Program-made: the position numbers and the translations under genes
Part shown: positions 16,729 to 24,962 of the stretch, piece by piece
Numbering within the stretch: the first letter of the stretch is position 1
How the letters are laid out: every line of letters begins with the position of its first letter
The notes under the pieces: generated by a model
Told to the model about the DNA's origin: nothing
The model's input: the letters and a program-made list of their open reading frames with translations, nothing else
The model's database searches: none
Source of the DNA: an uncultured Solobacterium sp.
GTDB taxonomy: Bacteria; Bacillota_I; Bacilli_A; Erysipelotrichales; Erysipelotrichaceae
NCBI GenBank assembly: GCA_938039295.1
Contig: CALHUY010000033.1
Span: forward strand, 1 to 38,645
Direction: 5' to 3'
DNA: 38,645 nt

Positions 16729-17639
16729 GGAATTCCTTTTCAAAAAGTAATTTATTACTGATATTAGCATCGATTATCTGGGGTTGTGCGTTTGTGGCAC
16801 AGAATGTAGGAATGAACTATATAGGTCCATGGACATTCTCGACAATACGCTTTCTGATTGCAGGTTTCTCACTTCTAGCAATCATCCCAATCTTAGATAA
16901 AAAACGTACGCATGTCATTCGTCCTAAGACGAAGGAAGAAAAACAGAAGCTATTGTTAGGCTCTGTGTTATGTGGTCTTGCATTATCCATTGGTAGTATC
17001 GTACAACAGATTGCGATGTTGACGGTGCCAGTTGCGAAGGCTGGTTTTCTAACAACCTTATATGTACTGTTTGTACCAATTATTACACTTTTATTTGGCA
17101 AAAAGATTCCATTGAAAGTTTGGATTGGGATTGCAATGGCTTTATTTGGATTATACCTCTTAAGCATGGCAGGTAATCTTGCGCTCGGGATTGGAGAAAT
17201 GTTCTTGGTTTTAGCTGCATTTTTATTTGCGATACATATTATCATCATTGGTCATTTTAGCACCCGCGTTGATCCTGTCAGATTATCTTGCGGGCAATTA
17301 TTAATTGGTGGATTTGCGACAATCATTCCAATGATTGTGATTGAAAGACCTACAATCGCTTCTATCTTAGCAGCGTATATTCCACTACTATATACAGGTA
17401 TCTTCTCTTCTTGCGTTGCGTATACACTACAAATTTTTGCACAGAAGGAAGCTAATCCTACGATTGCGGGAATGTTGTTATCCTTGGAGTCTGTATTTGC
17501 GGCACTAGCGGGGTATCTAATATTAAACCAAGTATTAAACACAAGAGAATTAATTGGTTGTGTACTCATCTTTATTGCGATTGTGATTGCACAACTTCCT
17601 GATCGTCACGATATGGTAAATGTCACAAAAGAAACATAA
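16725..17639 (+). CDS. EamA-family DMT transporter
   Basis: This 304-residue protein contains two EamA repeats and about ten membrane helices. The opening LILASIIWGCAFVAQNVGMN and the later LLYTGIFSSCVAYTLQIFAQ are typical of the drug/metabolite transporter superfamily. Substrates in this family range from amino acids to nucleosides and none can be assigned here. The ATG overlaps the TGA of the phosphoesterase gene (ATGA), and GAGGT precedes it. The operon from 13.6 kb ends here at a terminator. Confidence 0.88.
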   Translation: MRNSFSKSNLLLILASIIWGCAFVAQNVGMNYIGPWTFSTIRFLIAGFSLLAIIPILDKKRTHVIRPKTKEEKQKLLLGSVLCGLALSIGSIVQQIAMLTVPVAKAGFLTTLYVLFVPIITLLFGKKIPLKVWIGIAMALFGLYLLSMAGNLALGIGEMFLVLAAFLFAIHIIIIGHFSTRVDPVRLSCGQLLIGGFATIIPMIVIERPTIASILAAYIPLLYTGIFSSCVAYTLQIFAQKEANPTIAGMLLSLESVFAALAGYLILNQVLNTRELIGCVLIFIAIVIAQLPDRHDMVNVTKET

Positions 17640-17657
17640 TATCTAGGCATAAAGAAA

Positions 17658-17686
17658 GACGCAACGAGTTGTTGCGCCTTTTTACA
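17658..17686. terminator. Bidirectional terminator between EamA gene and htpG
   Basis: CGCAAC (17660-17665) pairs with GTTGCG (17671-17676) around GAGTT, with one mismatch then a further pair. TTTTT follows rightward, and a TCTTTC-rich tract follows on the other strand. Confidence 0.75.
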
Positions 17687-17689
17687 TAT

Positions 17690-19591
17690 TTAGTTTTTTG
17701 CGTCTACGATGAGGTTTGTAATCTTCTTAGCAAACTCAACTGGATTTTTAATTGGTAATCCTTCAATCAATAATGCTTGATCATAGAGTACATCTGTATA
17801 CTCCTTCAGTTTGTCAGGGGAGGATGTAGAAACTTCACGTAGTTTATTGAAGATAGGGTGGTTAGGATTGATTTCTAGAATCTTTGTGGCTGTAATCGCT
17901 CTATCTTTATTCATTGGATCATTTGCCATATAACGTTCCATATCTAAGGATACACCTTCATCTGCAACGATACATACAGGATCATCAATCAATCTAGATG
18001 AGATACGCACTTCCTTAACTTTATCTGCTAAGGCATCCTTCATCGCTGTTAACATATCCTTGTTTTCAGCTGTCTTTTCTTCAATTTCCTTCTTTTCTTC
18101 TTCACTATCTAAGTCTAGATTTGCTTGAGAGATGGAAACGAACTTCTTTTCATCATAGTTCTGCATGATGCCGGAAACAAACTCATCACGCGCATCTAAG
18201 AAGTAGAGTACTTCGTAGCCTTTCTTCTTTAGCTTAGGCATGATAGGAGAACGTTCAATTTCATCCACGGAAGAACCTACGGCATAGTAGATTGCATTTT
18301 GACCTTCTACCATACGTTCTGTATATTCCTTCAGTGTGACATACTTTCCTTCCTTAGAGGATCTAAATAAGATGAGGTCTTGTAGTTGTTCCTTATGAAT
18401 ACCATAATCTTGATAGATACCATACTTTAGGTTTAAACCAAAGTTATCAAAGAACTTCTCGTAGTTTTCACGATCATTCTTTAACATGTCTTCTAGTGAA
18501 GAATGAATCTTCTTTTCGATAGATTTCGCAAGTAACTTAACCTGACGGTCTTGTTGGAGAATCTCACGTGAGATATTGAGGTTTAAATCATCGCTATCGA
18601 TAATACCTTGTACAAAACGGTAGTAGTCAGGTACGAGGTCTTTTGCCTTATCAAGGATAAATACACCCTTGGAGTATAACTGTAATCCCGCTTCAAAGTC
18701 TTGATAATAGAAGTTATATGGGGTCTTAGAAGGGATAAAAAGCAGTGCTGTATAGGAAAGTGTTCCTTCTACATTGTAATGAATAACCTTCTGAGGATTT
18801 TCCCAGTCATTGAACTTTGACTTATAGAAAGAGTTATATTCTTCTTCTGTTACTTCAGACTTTGGCTTTTTCCAAAGTGGAACCATTGAGTTTAGTGTTA
18901 TAAGTTCCTTAGTGTCAATTGTCTTTCCTTCTTCAGTTGGATCAGGAATAGACTTTGTGACTTCCATTTGGATAGGGTAGCGAACATAGTCAGAATACTT
19001 CTTTACGAGTTCACGGATTTTATATTCTTCTAGGAACTCATCAAAGGACTCTTCTTCTGTATTGTCTTTAAGGTCAATCGTAATCTTTGTGCCTGCTTCA
19101 GGTTTTTCAATCTCTGTAATTGTGTATCCATCTTCTCCAGAGCTTGACCATGCATAACCTTTTTCTTCAATTGGAGACTTTGTCTCTACAAGTACATGCT
19201 TTGCGACGATGAACGCACTATAGAAACCAACACCAAATTGACCGATAATATCGACGTTATCTGTATTGTTTTCGAGCTGTTTACGGAATTCAGCAGAGCC
19301 ACTTCTTGCGATAGTACCTAGGTTTTTTTCTAGCTCCTCTGCACTCATACCAACACCAGTATCTTCGATAATTAACTGACGTGTATCCTTTTTGATTTCT
19401 AGTGTAATTTTTAAATTCTCTGGATTTGTTGCGTAGCGAGAATCTGTAAGAGAGAGATAATGACGTTTATCTAAAGCGTCAGAAGCATTAGAGATTAACT
19501 CACGTAAGAAGATTTCACGATTGGTATAAATCGAGTGAATCATCATATCTAACAATCTTTTTGATTCTGCTTTAAATTGTTTCTTTGCCAT
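17690..19591 (-). CDS. htpG: Molecular chaperone HtpG (Hsp90)
   Basis: This 633-residue Hsp90 homolog is full length. The N-terminal GHKL ATPase domain shows NREIFLRELISNASDALDK with the Mg2+/ATP Glu and Asn, DTGVGM, and GQFGVGFYSAF. The middle domain carries GVFILDKAKDLVPDYYRFVQG and the NISREILQQ segment with the catalytic-loop Arg. The C-terminal dimerisation domain has ILEINPNHPIF. It acts in the cytosol, folding and protecting client proteins. A GGAGG site precedes the ATG. A CIRCE operator lies between the promoter and the start codon, indicating HrcA control. Confidence 0.97.
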   Translation of the reverse strand: MAKKQFKAESKRLLDMMIHSIYTNREIFLRELISNASDALDKRHYLSLTDSRYATNPENLKITLEIKKDTRQLIIEDTGVGMSAEELEKNLGTIARSGSAEFRKQLENNTDNVDIIGQFGVGFYSAFIVAKHVLVETKSPIEEKGYAWSSSGEDGYTITEIEKPEAGTKITIDLKDNTEEESFDEFLEEYKIRELVKKYSDYVRYPIQMEVTKSIPDPTEEGKTIDTKELITLNSMVPLWKKPKSEVTEEEYNSFYKSKFNDWENPQKVIHYNVEGTLSYTALLFIPSKTPYNFYYQDFEAGLQLYSKGVFILDKAKDLVPDYYRFVQGIIDSDDLNLNISREILQQDRQVKLLAKSIEKKIHSSLEDMLKNDRENYEKFFDNFGLNLKYGIYQDYGIHKEQLQDLILFRSSKEGKYVTLKEYTERMVEGQNAIYYAVGSSVDEIERSPIMPKLKKKGYEVLYFLDARDEFVSGIMQNYDEKKFVSISQANLDLDSEEEKKEIEEKTAENKDMLTAMKDALADKVKEVRISSRLIDDPVCIVADEGVSLDMERYMANDPMNKDRAITATKILEINPNHPIFNKLREVSTSSPDKLKEYTDVLYDQALLIEGLPIKNPVEFAKKITNLIVDAKN

Positions 19592-19605
19592 AGTGTTTTA
19601 CCTCC

Positions 19606-19632
19606 TTAGCACTCTTGTGCTATGACTGCTAA
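19606..19632 (-). promoter_or_regulatory. CIRCE operator (HrcA site) upstream of htpG
   Basis: TTAGCACTC (19606-19614), nine bases, then GACTGCTAA (19624-19632) matches the CIRCE consensus TTAGCACTC-N9-GAGTGCTAA with a single mismatch in the second arm. It begins 15 bases upstream of the htpG start codon and overlaps the predicted transcription start. Confidence 0.9.
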
Positions 19633-19635
19633 TAT

Positions 19636-19664
19636 AGTGTAACACTGAATGAGAATGATTTCAA
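19636..19664 (-). promoter_or_regulatory. htpG promoter
   Basis: On the minus strand TTGAAA (19659-19664) and TACACT (19636-19641) are spaced by 17 bases. Transcription would start inside the CIRCE element, as expected for HrcA-repressed genes. Confidence 0.65.
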
Positions 19665-19680
19665 ATCAAAAAGATAGATT

Positions 19681-19819
19681 CCAGTAGTATTAGAATATTT
19701 TAAGCTGGAGGAAGTGATATTTTTTTTAATTTTGATTGAGATAATACGCATTATTCCAGTATTCATGTAATTAAAAATCCTATCTAGTATTTCAGTAATA
19801 CAGTATAAAAACCAGTATA
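19681..19819. repeat. AT-rich intergenic stretch with iterated CAGTA(T) motifs
   Basis: Between htpG and the XRE gene, CAGTA recurs: CCAGTAGTATT from 19681, CCAGTATTC from 19756, TCAGTAATAC from 19792, ACAGTATAAA from 19800 and CCAGTATAAA from 19812. Small inverted repeats ATAAT-ACGC-ATTAT (19741-19754) and GTATT-TCAGT-AATAC (19787-19801) lie among them. These may be operator sites for the adjacent XRE protein. Confidence 0.4.
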
Positions 19820-19838
19820 AATTTTCTATATTTGAGAT

Positions 19839-20252
19839 ATGAAGAAAACTATACAAGATGCAATAAAGCTGATGACCTACCAGATGAGAACGCTAAGAAT
19901 CAATCATCATATGACCCAAAAACAAATGGCTAGTATTTTGAATGTTTCGGCACAATCAATTTCGGCGTATGAAAATGGTGTGATTCGACCTGATATTGAA
20001 GTGATTATGAAATATGCGGATTATTTTAAAGTGGATATTGCATATTTGATGGGAATCAATCTTAATGGCACAATACATGATGTTCTTCCAACGCAGACGG
20101 AAGCACAGATGTTTATGGCATATCGTAGAAGACCTGCTTGGATGCGAAAGGTAATACGAGAGTTGTGTTTTAATGGAACGAAGTATCGTACACAAGATGA
20201 AGAACAAGATTACACACTGATGCTAAGTGATCATGAAGGTGAGTATAAATAA
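19839..20252 (+). CDS. XRE-family helix-turn-helix regulator
   Basis: This 137-residue protein has a Cro/C1-type helix-turn-helix at about residues 18-72: MTQKQMASILNVSAQSISAY, then ENGVIRPDIEVIMKYADYF. A basic linker (YRRRPAWMRKVIRELCF) and an acidic tail follow. It should bind DNA as a dimer; its targets are unknown. There is no Shine-Dalgarno site. A TATATT box at 19827-19832 lies six bases before the ATG, so the message may be leaderless. Iterated CAGTA motifs upstream suggest autoregulation. It ends at a hairpin shared with the convergent methyltransferase gene. Confidence 0.82.
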   Translation: MKKTIQDAIKLMTYQMRTLRINHHMTQKQMASILNVSAQSISAYENGVIRPDIEVIMKYADYFKVDIAYLMGINLNGTIHDVLPTQTEAQMFMAYRRRPAWMRKVIRELCFNGTKYRTQDEEQDYTLMLSDHEGEYK

Positions 20253-20275
20253 AAAAGCATCTCACAATGCTTTTT
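20252..20275. terminator. Bidirectional terminator between XRE and RlmA-type genes
   Basis: AAAAAGCAT (20252-20260) pairs perfectly with ATGCTTTTT (20267-20275) around a six-base loop. The A and T runs serve both strands. Confidence 0.75.
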
Positions 20276-21038
20276 CATATACACGAATACGGAACTGGCA
20301 AGTTACATCTAAAGTTGGTATTTCGAGTAATCGCTGCTTATCCTCAATTGATGTCTTATAGGCATAAGGAGTCATCTGGAATAATTGATATAGTGTTTCC
20401 TGATCGAGTGTCGCAACGTTTTCAATCATTTCATCTTCGATGAGTTGTAAGTCTGTTTTGATATCTTCCATGATATTTTCGTATGGAGTATCGTAGAGAA
20501 CTGCTTTCATCTCAAATAAATGTTTTGGGCCAGGGGTAACGAAGATAAACTTACCACCTGGTTTTAATATACGCTGTAATTCATCCGTTGCCACAGGCGC
20601 AAAGCAGGTGATGGCCACATCACATGATTCATCTTCAATAGGAAGATGGAAAATAGAAGCTACGACATACTGGGTTGACTTATCGTTTTTAGAAGCGTGC
20701 TTTAAAGCATCTTTTGATAAATCAAATCCATATTTTTCCTTTGCAATAAAACCATCGGTATAATAACCTTCACCACAACCTAAATCGACAAAGACTTCTG
20801 GATGAAAAGTTGTATTTAAGTTAACGAGATATTCTTTTAAGAAGGCATAGACACCTTTTCCTAAAAAGGCAGTACGTGCTTTTACCATCTCGATATTATC
20901 GCCATGAAATGTTTTATTTGAGCGATATAAATTGATGTAACCTTGTTTCGCATAATCAAAGTGATGGTTATTTTCACAGATTGCTTCACGGTTGGAACGA
21001 TTTAATTTTGACTGACAAATTGGACAAATTAATTTCAT
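20262..21038 (-). CDS. RlmA-type 23S rRNA (guanine-N1) methyltransferase
   Basis: This 258-residue SAM-dependent methyltransferase has an N-terminal zinc finger (Cys5, Cys8, Cys21, His25) typical of RlmA(I)/RlmA(II). Those enzymes methylate G745 or G748 in 23S rRNA helix 35. The SAM site FVDLGCGEGYYTD and the later RILKPGGKFIFVTPGP match class I methyltransferases. Start at 21038 gives MKLICPICQSK as in homologs. An upstream in-frame ATG at 21080 would lie in the promoter and operator area. There is no Shine-Dalgarno, and an extended -10 lies six bases before the ATG. The position methylated is inferred only at family level. Confidence 0.85.
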   Translation of the reverse strand: MKLICPICQSKLNRSNREAICENNHHFDYAKQGYINLYRSNKTFHGDNIEMVKARTAFLGKGVYAFLKEYLVNLNTTFHPEVFVDLGCGEGYYTDGFIAKEKYGFDLSKDALKHASKNDKSTQYVVASIFHLPIEDESCDVAITCFAPVATDELQRILKPGGKFIFVTPGPKHLFEMKAVLYDTPYENIMEDIKTDLQLIEDEMIENVATLDQETLYQLFQMTPYAYKTSIEDKQRLLEIPTLDVTCQFRIRVYEKAL

Positions 21039-21044
21039 AGACAA

Positions 21045-21053
21045 AGTATAGCA
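21045..21053 (-). promoter_or_regulatory. Extended -10 box of the RlmA-type gene
   Basis: On the minus strand TGCTATACT, a TGn-extended -10 box, ends six bases before the ATG at 21038. No good -35 box stands at the normal distance. Confidence 0.5.
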
Positions 21054-21061
21054 TAAAGTAC

Positions 21062-21090
21062 TTGACTGAAAGTCAGTCAATGGATATAGT
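21062..21090 (+). promoter_or_regulatory. TetR gene promoter with overlapping palindromic operator
   Basis: TTGACT (21062-21067) and TATAGT (21085-21090) are spaced by exactly 17 bases. The palindrome TTGACTG-AAAGT-CAGTCAA (21062-21080) covers the -35 box and spacer, and resembles the TGACTGA-type sites of many TetR repressors. It also sits upstream of the divergent RlmA-type gene. Confidence 0.75.
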
Positions 21091-21110
21091 AGATGTAGGA
21101 GGTAATAAAA

Positions 21111-21674
21111 ATGCCAGAGAATAAAGACAACGAAGAACGAAAGAACGAGTTTATTGATGCGGCAGAAAAGCTATTTAAAGAAAATGGCATTGTAGAAACA
21201 ACAATTAGCGCAATCGTTAAAGAGATGGATGTAGCAAAAGGACTATTCTACTATTACTTCAAATCAAAAGATGATGTAATTGAAGCAATCAGTAATAAAT
21301 ACAACGAAGCATTTAATGCCATGATGCAGGAAAGTATGAATAAAGAGGATTATACAGAACGTTTACAACAGTTCGTAAATAACTCTGTGAAGTCTTTCCG
21401 CGTATTACACGAAAAGCTGAATGGCGAAGATGGTGCAGATCTTTCTAACCTAAGTGTTAGATCCACCTTGGAAGCGAAGAATAAAGCAATCACAGATTTA
21501 ACAAAACTATTTGATGAAGGAGTACGACTTGGTGAGTTGACATTAGACAACACGAAGTATTACGCAAACATCTTAATCAGTGGTATTGTCGAATTGATTG
21601 ACCAAGGCGAAGCTACAAATGAAGAAATCGCATTTATTATTTGGGACCTCATTGAAAGGGCCGGAAAGGACTAA
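21111..21674 (+). CDS. TetR/AcrR-family transcription regulator
   Basis: This 187-residue protein has the N-terminal TetR helix-turn-helix at about residues 10-57: AAEKLFKENGIVETTISAIV and AKGLFYYYFKSKDDVIEAI. A helical ligand-binding domain follows; its ligand is unknown. AGGAGGT precedes the ATG. The palindrome over its own promoter indicates autorepression. A small coiled-coil gene begins four bases after its stop and should be co-regulated. Confidence 0.9.
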   Translation: MPENKDNEERKNEFIDAAEKLFKENGIVETTISAIVKEMDVAKGLFYYYFKSKDDVIEAISNKYNEAFNAMMQESMNKEDYTERLQQFVNNSVKSFRVLHEKLNGEDGADLSNLSVRSTLEAKNKAITDLTKLFDEGVRLGELTLDNTKYYANILISGIVELIDQGEATNEEIAFIIWDLIERAGKD

Positions 21675-21678
21675 GGAC

Positions 21679-22005
21679 ATGTCAGAAAATAACAAGAATG
21701 GATTCGATGATTTAGGAAAAACAATTTCCGATTTACTAACAAACGTTACAAAGGTTGTAACAGAAAGTACAGAAGGTCTTACTTCTAAGCTAAAGGTTGA
21801 AAAGCAAAAGGCTGAAATTCGTGCAGAGATTGGACATCACTCACGTGAACTATCTAAGTACTATGAAACATTAGGCCGTAACTACTACAACGATATTGTC
21901 ATCAATAAGAAGGCTGGTACATATACAGAAGTGATGGACAATATCCGTACAAAAGAAAAGTTAATTGAACTCTTAAACGAAAAGTTAGATGTATTAGAGA
22001 AGTAA
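21679..22005 (+). CDS. Small coiled-coil protein of unknown function
   Basis: I do not recognise this 108-residue protein. It is soluble, highly charged and almost wholly helical. An amphipathic N-terminal part (LGKTISDLLTNVTKVVTEST) leads to a Lys/Glu-rich region and a coiled-coil C-terminus (IRTKEKLIELLNEKLDVLEK). ATG at 21679 is chosen over an upstream in-frame start at 21598, which would lie inside the TetR gene and lack a ribosome site. AAGGA lies five bases before this ATG. The four-base gap to the TetR gene means the pair is one transcript. A role in an envelope or stress response is possible but speculative. Confidence 0.75.
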   Translation: MSENNKNGFDDLGKTISDLLTNVTKVVTESTEGLTSKLKVEKQKAEIRAEIGHHSRELSKYYETLGRNYYNDIVINKKAGTYTEVMDNIRTKEKLIELLNEKLDVLEK

Positions 22006-22010
22006 TGAAA

Positions 22011-22047
22011 AAGTGCGATTCTTAGGAGTCGCACTTATCTTTTTTTC
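22011..22047. terminator. Bidirectional terminator at the coiled-coil gene/queH junction
   Basis: AAGTGCGA (22011-22018) pairs with TCGCACTT (22029-22036), with further pairing inside. TCTTTTTTT follows rightward and CTTTTTC on the other strand. The queH stop codon is in the loop. Confidence 0.8.
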
Positions 22048-22717
22048 TAGAATCATAAGAATACTTACAACCACAGTAATCTTGACGGTATAGACAATAT
22101 GCATCAGAGATTTCTGTAGAATGTTGTTGGCCATTTCCCTTTTTGAAATCGGAGTAGAAATACTTCGTGTGTGAATATTTCTGCTGTAATGAGCGACCAA
22201 TCTCATTGAGCTTTTGAGAATCTTTTTGACGTGAGAAGGTCATGACTGTTGTAAAGTAGTCATAGCCATTTTGGTCTGCGTAGGCAAACGCTGCGTTCAT
22301 TCGCTCTGTGTAACATGAGAAACAACGTAGCCATCCTTCTGGATCATCTTTGCGCTTTGCTAAAAGCTTTTGGTCAAAAGCATCATAGTTATAAGGCTCT
22401 ATTACCATTTTAATTTCTCCATGCCATCTTTCATCCAGATACCGTTTCATATCAGATAAACGCATGTCGTATTCTGATGCTGGCCAGATGTTGGAGTTAT
22501 TATACATAATCGTTACATCAAAGACTTCATGAAGAAATTCTAAAGGCCAACATGCGCATACAATACAACATGCATGCAAGAGTAACTTTGGCTTTTCATT
22601 TGTACTAGCTTTGATGTTCTTCATCTCTTTGAGAGACTCAACATAGTAGTTTGTCTTCGCAGAAGATTTACGATTCTTTAAATAGGTAATATAGGCTTCT
22701 TTTTCTTTTTCATTCAT
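22022..22717 (-). CDS. queH: Epoxyqueuosine reductase QueH
   Basis: This 231-residue protein of the DUF208 family performs the last step of queuosine synthesis, reducing epoxyqueuosine in tRNA. Cysteine motifs expected for the iron-sulfur and second metal sites are present: LHACCIVCACW near residues 47-57, CFSCYTERM, and YCLYRQDYCGCKYS near the C-terminus. A YNNSNIWPASEY segment is also typical. The start ATG overlaps the queA stop (ATGAATGA). It is the third gene of a tgt-queA-queH operon. QueH takes the place of the unrelated QueG used by many other bacteria. Confidence 0.93.
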   Translation of the reverse strand: MNEKEKEAYITYLKNRKSSAKTNYYVESLKEMKNIKASTNEKPKLLLHACCIVCACWPLEFLHEVFDVTIMYNNSNIWPASEYDMRLSDMKRYLDERWHGEIKMVIEPYNYDAFDQKLLAKRKDDPEGWLRCFSCYTERMNAAFAYADQNGYDYFTTVMTFSRQKDSQKLNEIGRSLQQKYSHTKYFYSDFKKGNGQQHSTEISDAYCLYRQDYCGCKYSYDSRKKDKCDS

Positions 22718-23747
22718 TGGTAATTAACATACAATCGCCGAAGGAGAAGAAACGGTATTTCTCCTGTACTGCATGGCGATAAGCCTCGAGAGTAAATTCA
22801 TATCCTGCAAAGGACGCAATCATCATAATGAGTGTGGACTTTGGAAGGTGGAAGTTTGTTAACATACCATCGATAGTATGCCATTGGTATCCTGGGTAAA
22901 TAAATAGTTTTGTCTCACCAGAACATTCCTCAAACTTACCAAATCGATTCCATACGGACTCAAGTGTACGTACAGATGTTGTACCTATCGCAAAGATACG
23001 TTGACCATTAGACTTAGCAGCGTTTAATGTATCTGCAGCTTCCTTAGACATGTAGTAAACTTCACTATGCATGTCATGGTCTTCGACATCTTCTGTATCC
23101 ATTGGTCTAAAAGTACCTAAACCCACGTGTAATGTTACATCAACGACAGTAACACCTTTTTCTTTTAACTTTTCAAAGATTTCATCTGTAAAGTGTAAAC
23201 CAGCAGTTGGGGCTGCGGCAGAACCTCTTACCTTGGCATAGACAGTCTGGTAACGTTCTGGGTCATCTAACTTCTCTTTGATATATGGTGGTAATGGTAC
23301 ATTTCCTAATTCATCTAAGATTTCATTGAAGATACCGTTGTAGATCATGCGCATCTTTCGTAAACCTTTTTCACCAATTTCTACACATTCTGCGCGTAAA
23401 CGTCCATCATGGAAGGAAACAATTGCGCCAAGTTTTACAACCTTCGCATTACCAACTAGGCACTCCCAAACATCATCTGGAAGCTGTCTTAGTAGAAGTA
23501 ACTCAACGTGAGCACCTGTTTCTTCCTTTGTGCCAAATAATCTAGCGGGGATAACACGTGTGTTATTCCGTACTAGAATATCACCTGCATGCAGGTAGTC
23601 TACAATATCGTAGAAGTGTTTGTCTTCATATTTCTTTTCTGTATTGTGAATGACAAGCATACGAGAAGAAGTGCGATCGAGCAAGGGGGTTTGCGCAATT
23701 AGTTCTTCTGGCAAGTCATAATCAAAATCACTTGTTTTCCATTTCAT
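22710..23747 (-). CDS. queA: S-adenosylmethionine:tRNA ribosyltransferase-isomerase QueA
   Basis: This 345-residue enzyme transfers and isomerises the ribosyl part of SAM onto preQ1 in tRNA, giving epoxyqueuosine. Family landmarks are the start MKWKTSDFDYDLPEELIAQ, RNTRVIPARLFG, GSAAAPTAGLHFT, HVGLGTFRP and TNFHLPKSTL. Start 23747 has GAGG eight bases upstream and matches homologs; an ATG 21 bases earlier is rejected. It begins one base after the tgt stop codon and overlaps queH by eight bases. Confidence 0.95.
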   Translation of the reverse strand: MKWKTSDFDYDLPEELIAQTPLLDRTSSRMLVIHNTEKKYEDKHFYDIVDYLHAGDILVRNNTRVIPARLFGTKEETGAHVELLLLRQLPDDVWECLVGNAKVVKLGAIVSFHDGRLRAECVEIGEKGLRKMRMIYNGIFNEILDELGNVPLPPYIKEKLDDPERYQTVYAKVRGSAAAPTAGLHFTDEIFEKLKEKGVTVVDVTLHVGLGTFRPMDTEDVEDHDMHSEVYYMSKEAADTLNAAKSNGQRIFAIGTTSVRTLESVWNRFGKFEECSGETKLFIYPGYQWHTIDGMLTNFHLPKSTLIMMIASFAGYEFTLEAYRHAVQEKYRFFSFGDCMLITNE

Positions 23748-23748
23748 A

Positions 23749-24882
23749 TTAAAATCCTCTGTGGTCAAATTTCATCTTCGCAAGAGTTTCCTCTTTGAAG
23801 TCGTTAAAGCGATCTTCTTTGATTGCTTTTCTTGCGTCTTCCATGAGCTTCACTAAGAAACGTAAGTTATGGATAGACATTAGGCGTGTACCAAATCCTT
23901 CATTTGTACGTTGTAGGTGATTGAGGTAAGCCTTTGTATAGTTGCGACATGTATAACAATCACACTCTGGATCAAGTGGTGTAAAGTCATTTTTGTAGAT
24001 GGCTTTACGGATAGAGATTCTTCCTTCACTTGTCATTAGTGTTCCATGTCTTGCGATACGAGTTGGTAATACGCAATCGCACATATCAACGTTGCGGCTA
24101 ACTGCCTCTAATAAATCATTGACTGCACCAACCCCCATAAGGTATCTTGGCTTATCAAATGGTAAGGCATCAGATGCCCACTTCACCATACGATACATCG
24201 TTTCTTTATCTTCACCAACCGATGTACCACCAATCGCATAGCCAGGAAAGTCCATCTCAATTAGCTTTTCAGCACAGTATTTACGAAGGTCTTCATAGTC
24301 ACCACCTTGTACAATACCAAAGAGTGCCTGTTCTTCTGGACGGGTGTGTGCTTGTTTACCACGTAATGCCCAACGTAACGTTCTCTCTGTACTCTTTTCA
24401 ACGTATTCCCGTGTGGCTGGGTAAGGAATACATTCATCAAAGGACATGATAATATCAGCACCAATCTTATTTTGAATCTGGATTGATTTTTCAGGGGAGA
24501 GGAAGAGTGTATCGCCATTGAGAGTGTTCTTGAAGGTAACGCCTTCTTCTGTAATCTTACGTTGATCTGCGAGGGAGAAAACTTGGAATCCTCCACTATC
24601 TGTTAACATAGGACCTTTGTAGTTCATAAACTTCTGAACCCCACCAGCTTGGTCAACGATATCTTCGCCTGGTCTAAGCCATAAATGATAGGTATTGGCA
24701 AGTACCACACCAGAACCTAAATCTTTAAGTTCTTCTGGAGATACGAATTTAACGGTTGCTTGTGTACCGACAGGCATAAACATTGGTGTCTCAACATCAC
24801 CGTGTGGTGTGTGTAAAATACCTGTACGAGCACCGGATTGTTTACAGACATGTGTAATTTCAAAAGTAACTGGTTGTTTCAT
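23749..24882 (-). CDS. tgt: tRNA-guanine transglycosylase Tgt
   Basis: This 377-residue enzyme exchanges guanine 34 of GUN-anticodon tRNAs for preQ1. It shows the substrate loop LTDSGGFQVFSL with the catalytic-site Asp, the MSFDECIPYP segment, the base-recognition FGIVQGG, and the nucleophile region CVLPTRIARHG. The zinc site is CDCYTC with a later His. Start 24882 gives MKQPVTFEI with GAGGG upstream; an in-frame ATG 33 bases earlier lacks such a site. It heads the tgt-queA-queH operon. No preQ1 synthesis genes (queCDEF) are in this window. Confidence 0.96.
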   Translation of the reverse strand: MKQPVTFEITHVCKQSGARTGILHTPHGDVETPMFMPVGTQATVKFVSPEELKDLGSGVVLANTYHLWLRPGEDIVDQAGGVQKFMNYKGPMLTDSGGFQVFSLADQRKITEEGVTFKNTLNGDTLFLSPEKSIQIQNKIGADIIMSFDECIPYPATREYVEKSTERTLRWALRGKQAHTRPEEQALFGIVQGGDYEDLRKYCAEKLIEMDFPGYAIGGTSVGEDKETMYRMVKWASDALPFDKPRYLMGVGAVNDLLEAVSRNVDMCDCVLPTRIARHGTLMTSEGRISIRKAIYKNDFTPLDPECDCYTCRNYTKAYLNHLQRTNEGFGTRLMSIHNLRFLVKLMEDARKAIKEDRFNDFKEETLAKMKFDHRGF

Positions 24883-24947
24883 GATTTCCCTCTTTTCCGC
24901 TATAAAGTATATCAAATATTACTTTAATTCGCTGAGAAACATCTGCG

Positions 24948-24956
24948 TGTTATAAT
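24948..24956 (+). promoter_or_regulatory. Extended -10 promoter, six bases from a start codon
   Basis: TGTTATAAT, a perfect TGn-extended -10, ends six bases before the ATG at 24963. The -35 region (TTCGCT at 24928-24933) is weak. Transcription would begin at or next to the start codon. Confidence 0.6.
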
Positions 24957-24962
24957 GTTTTT

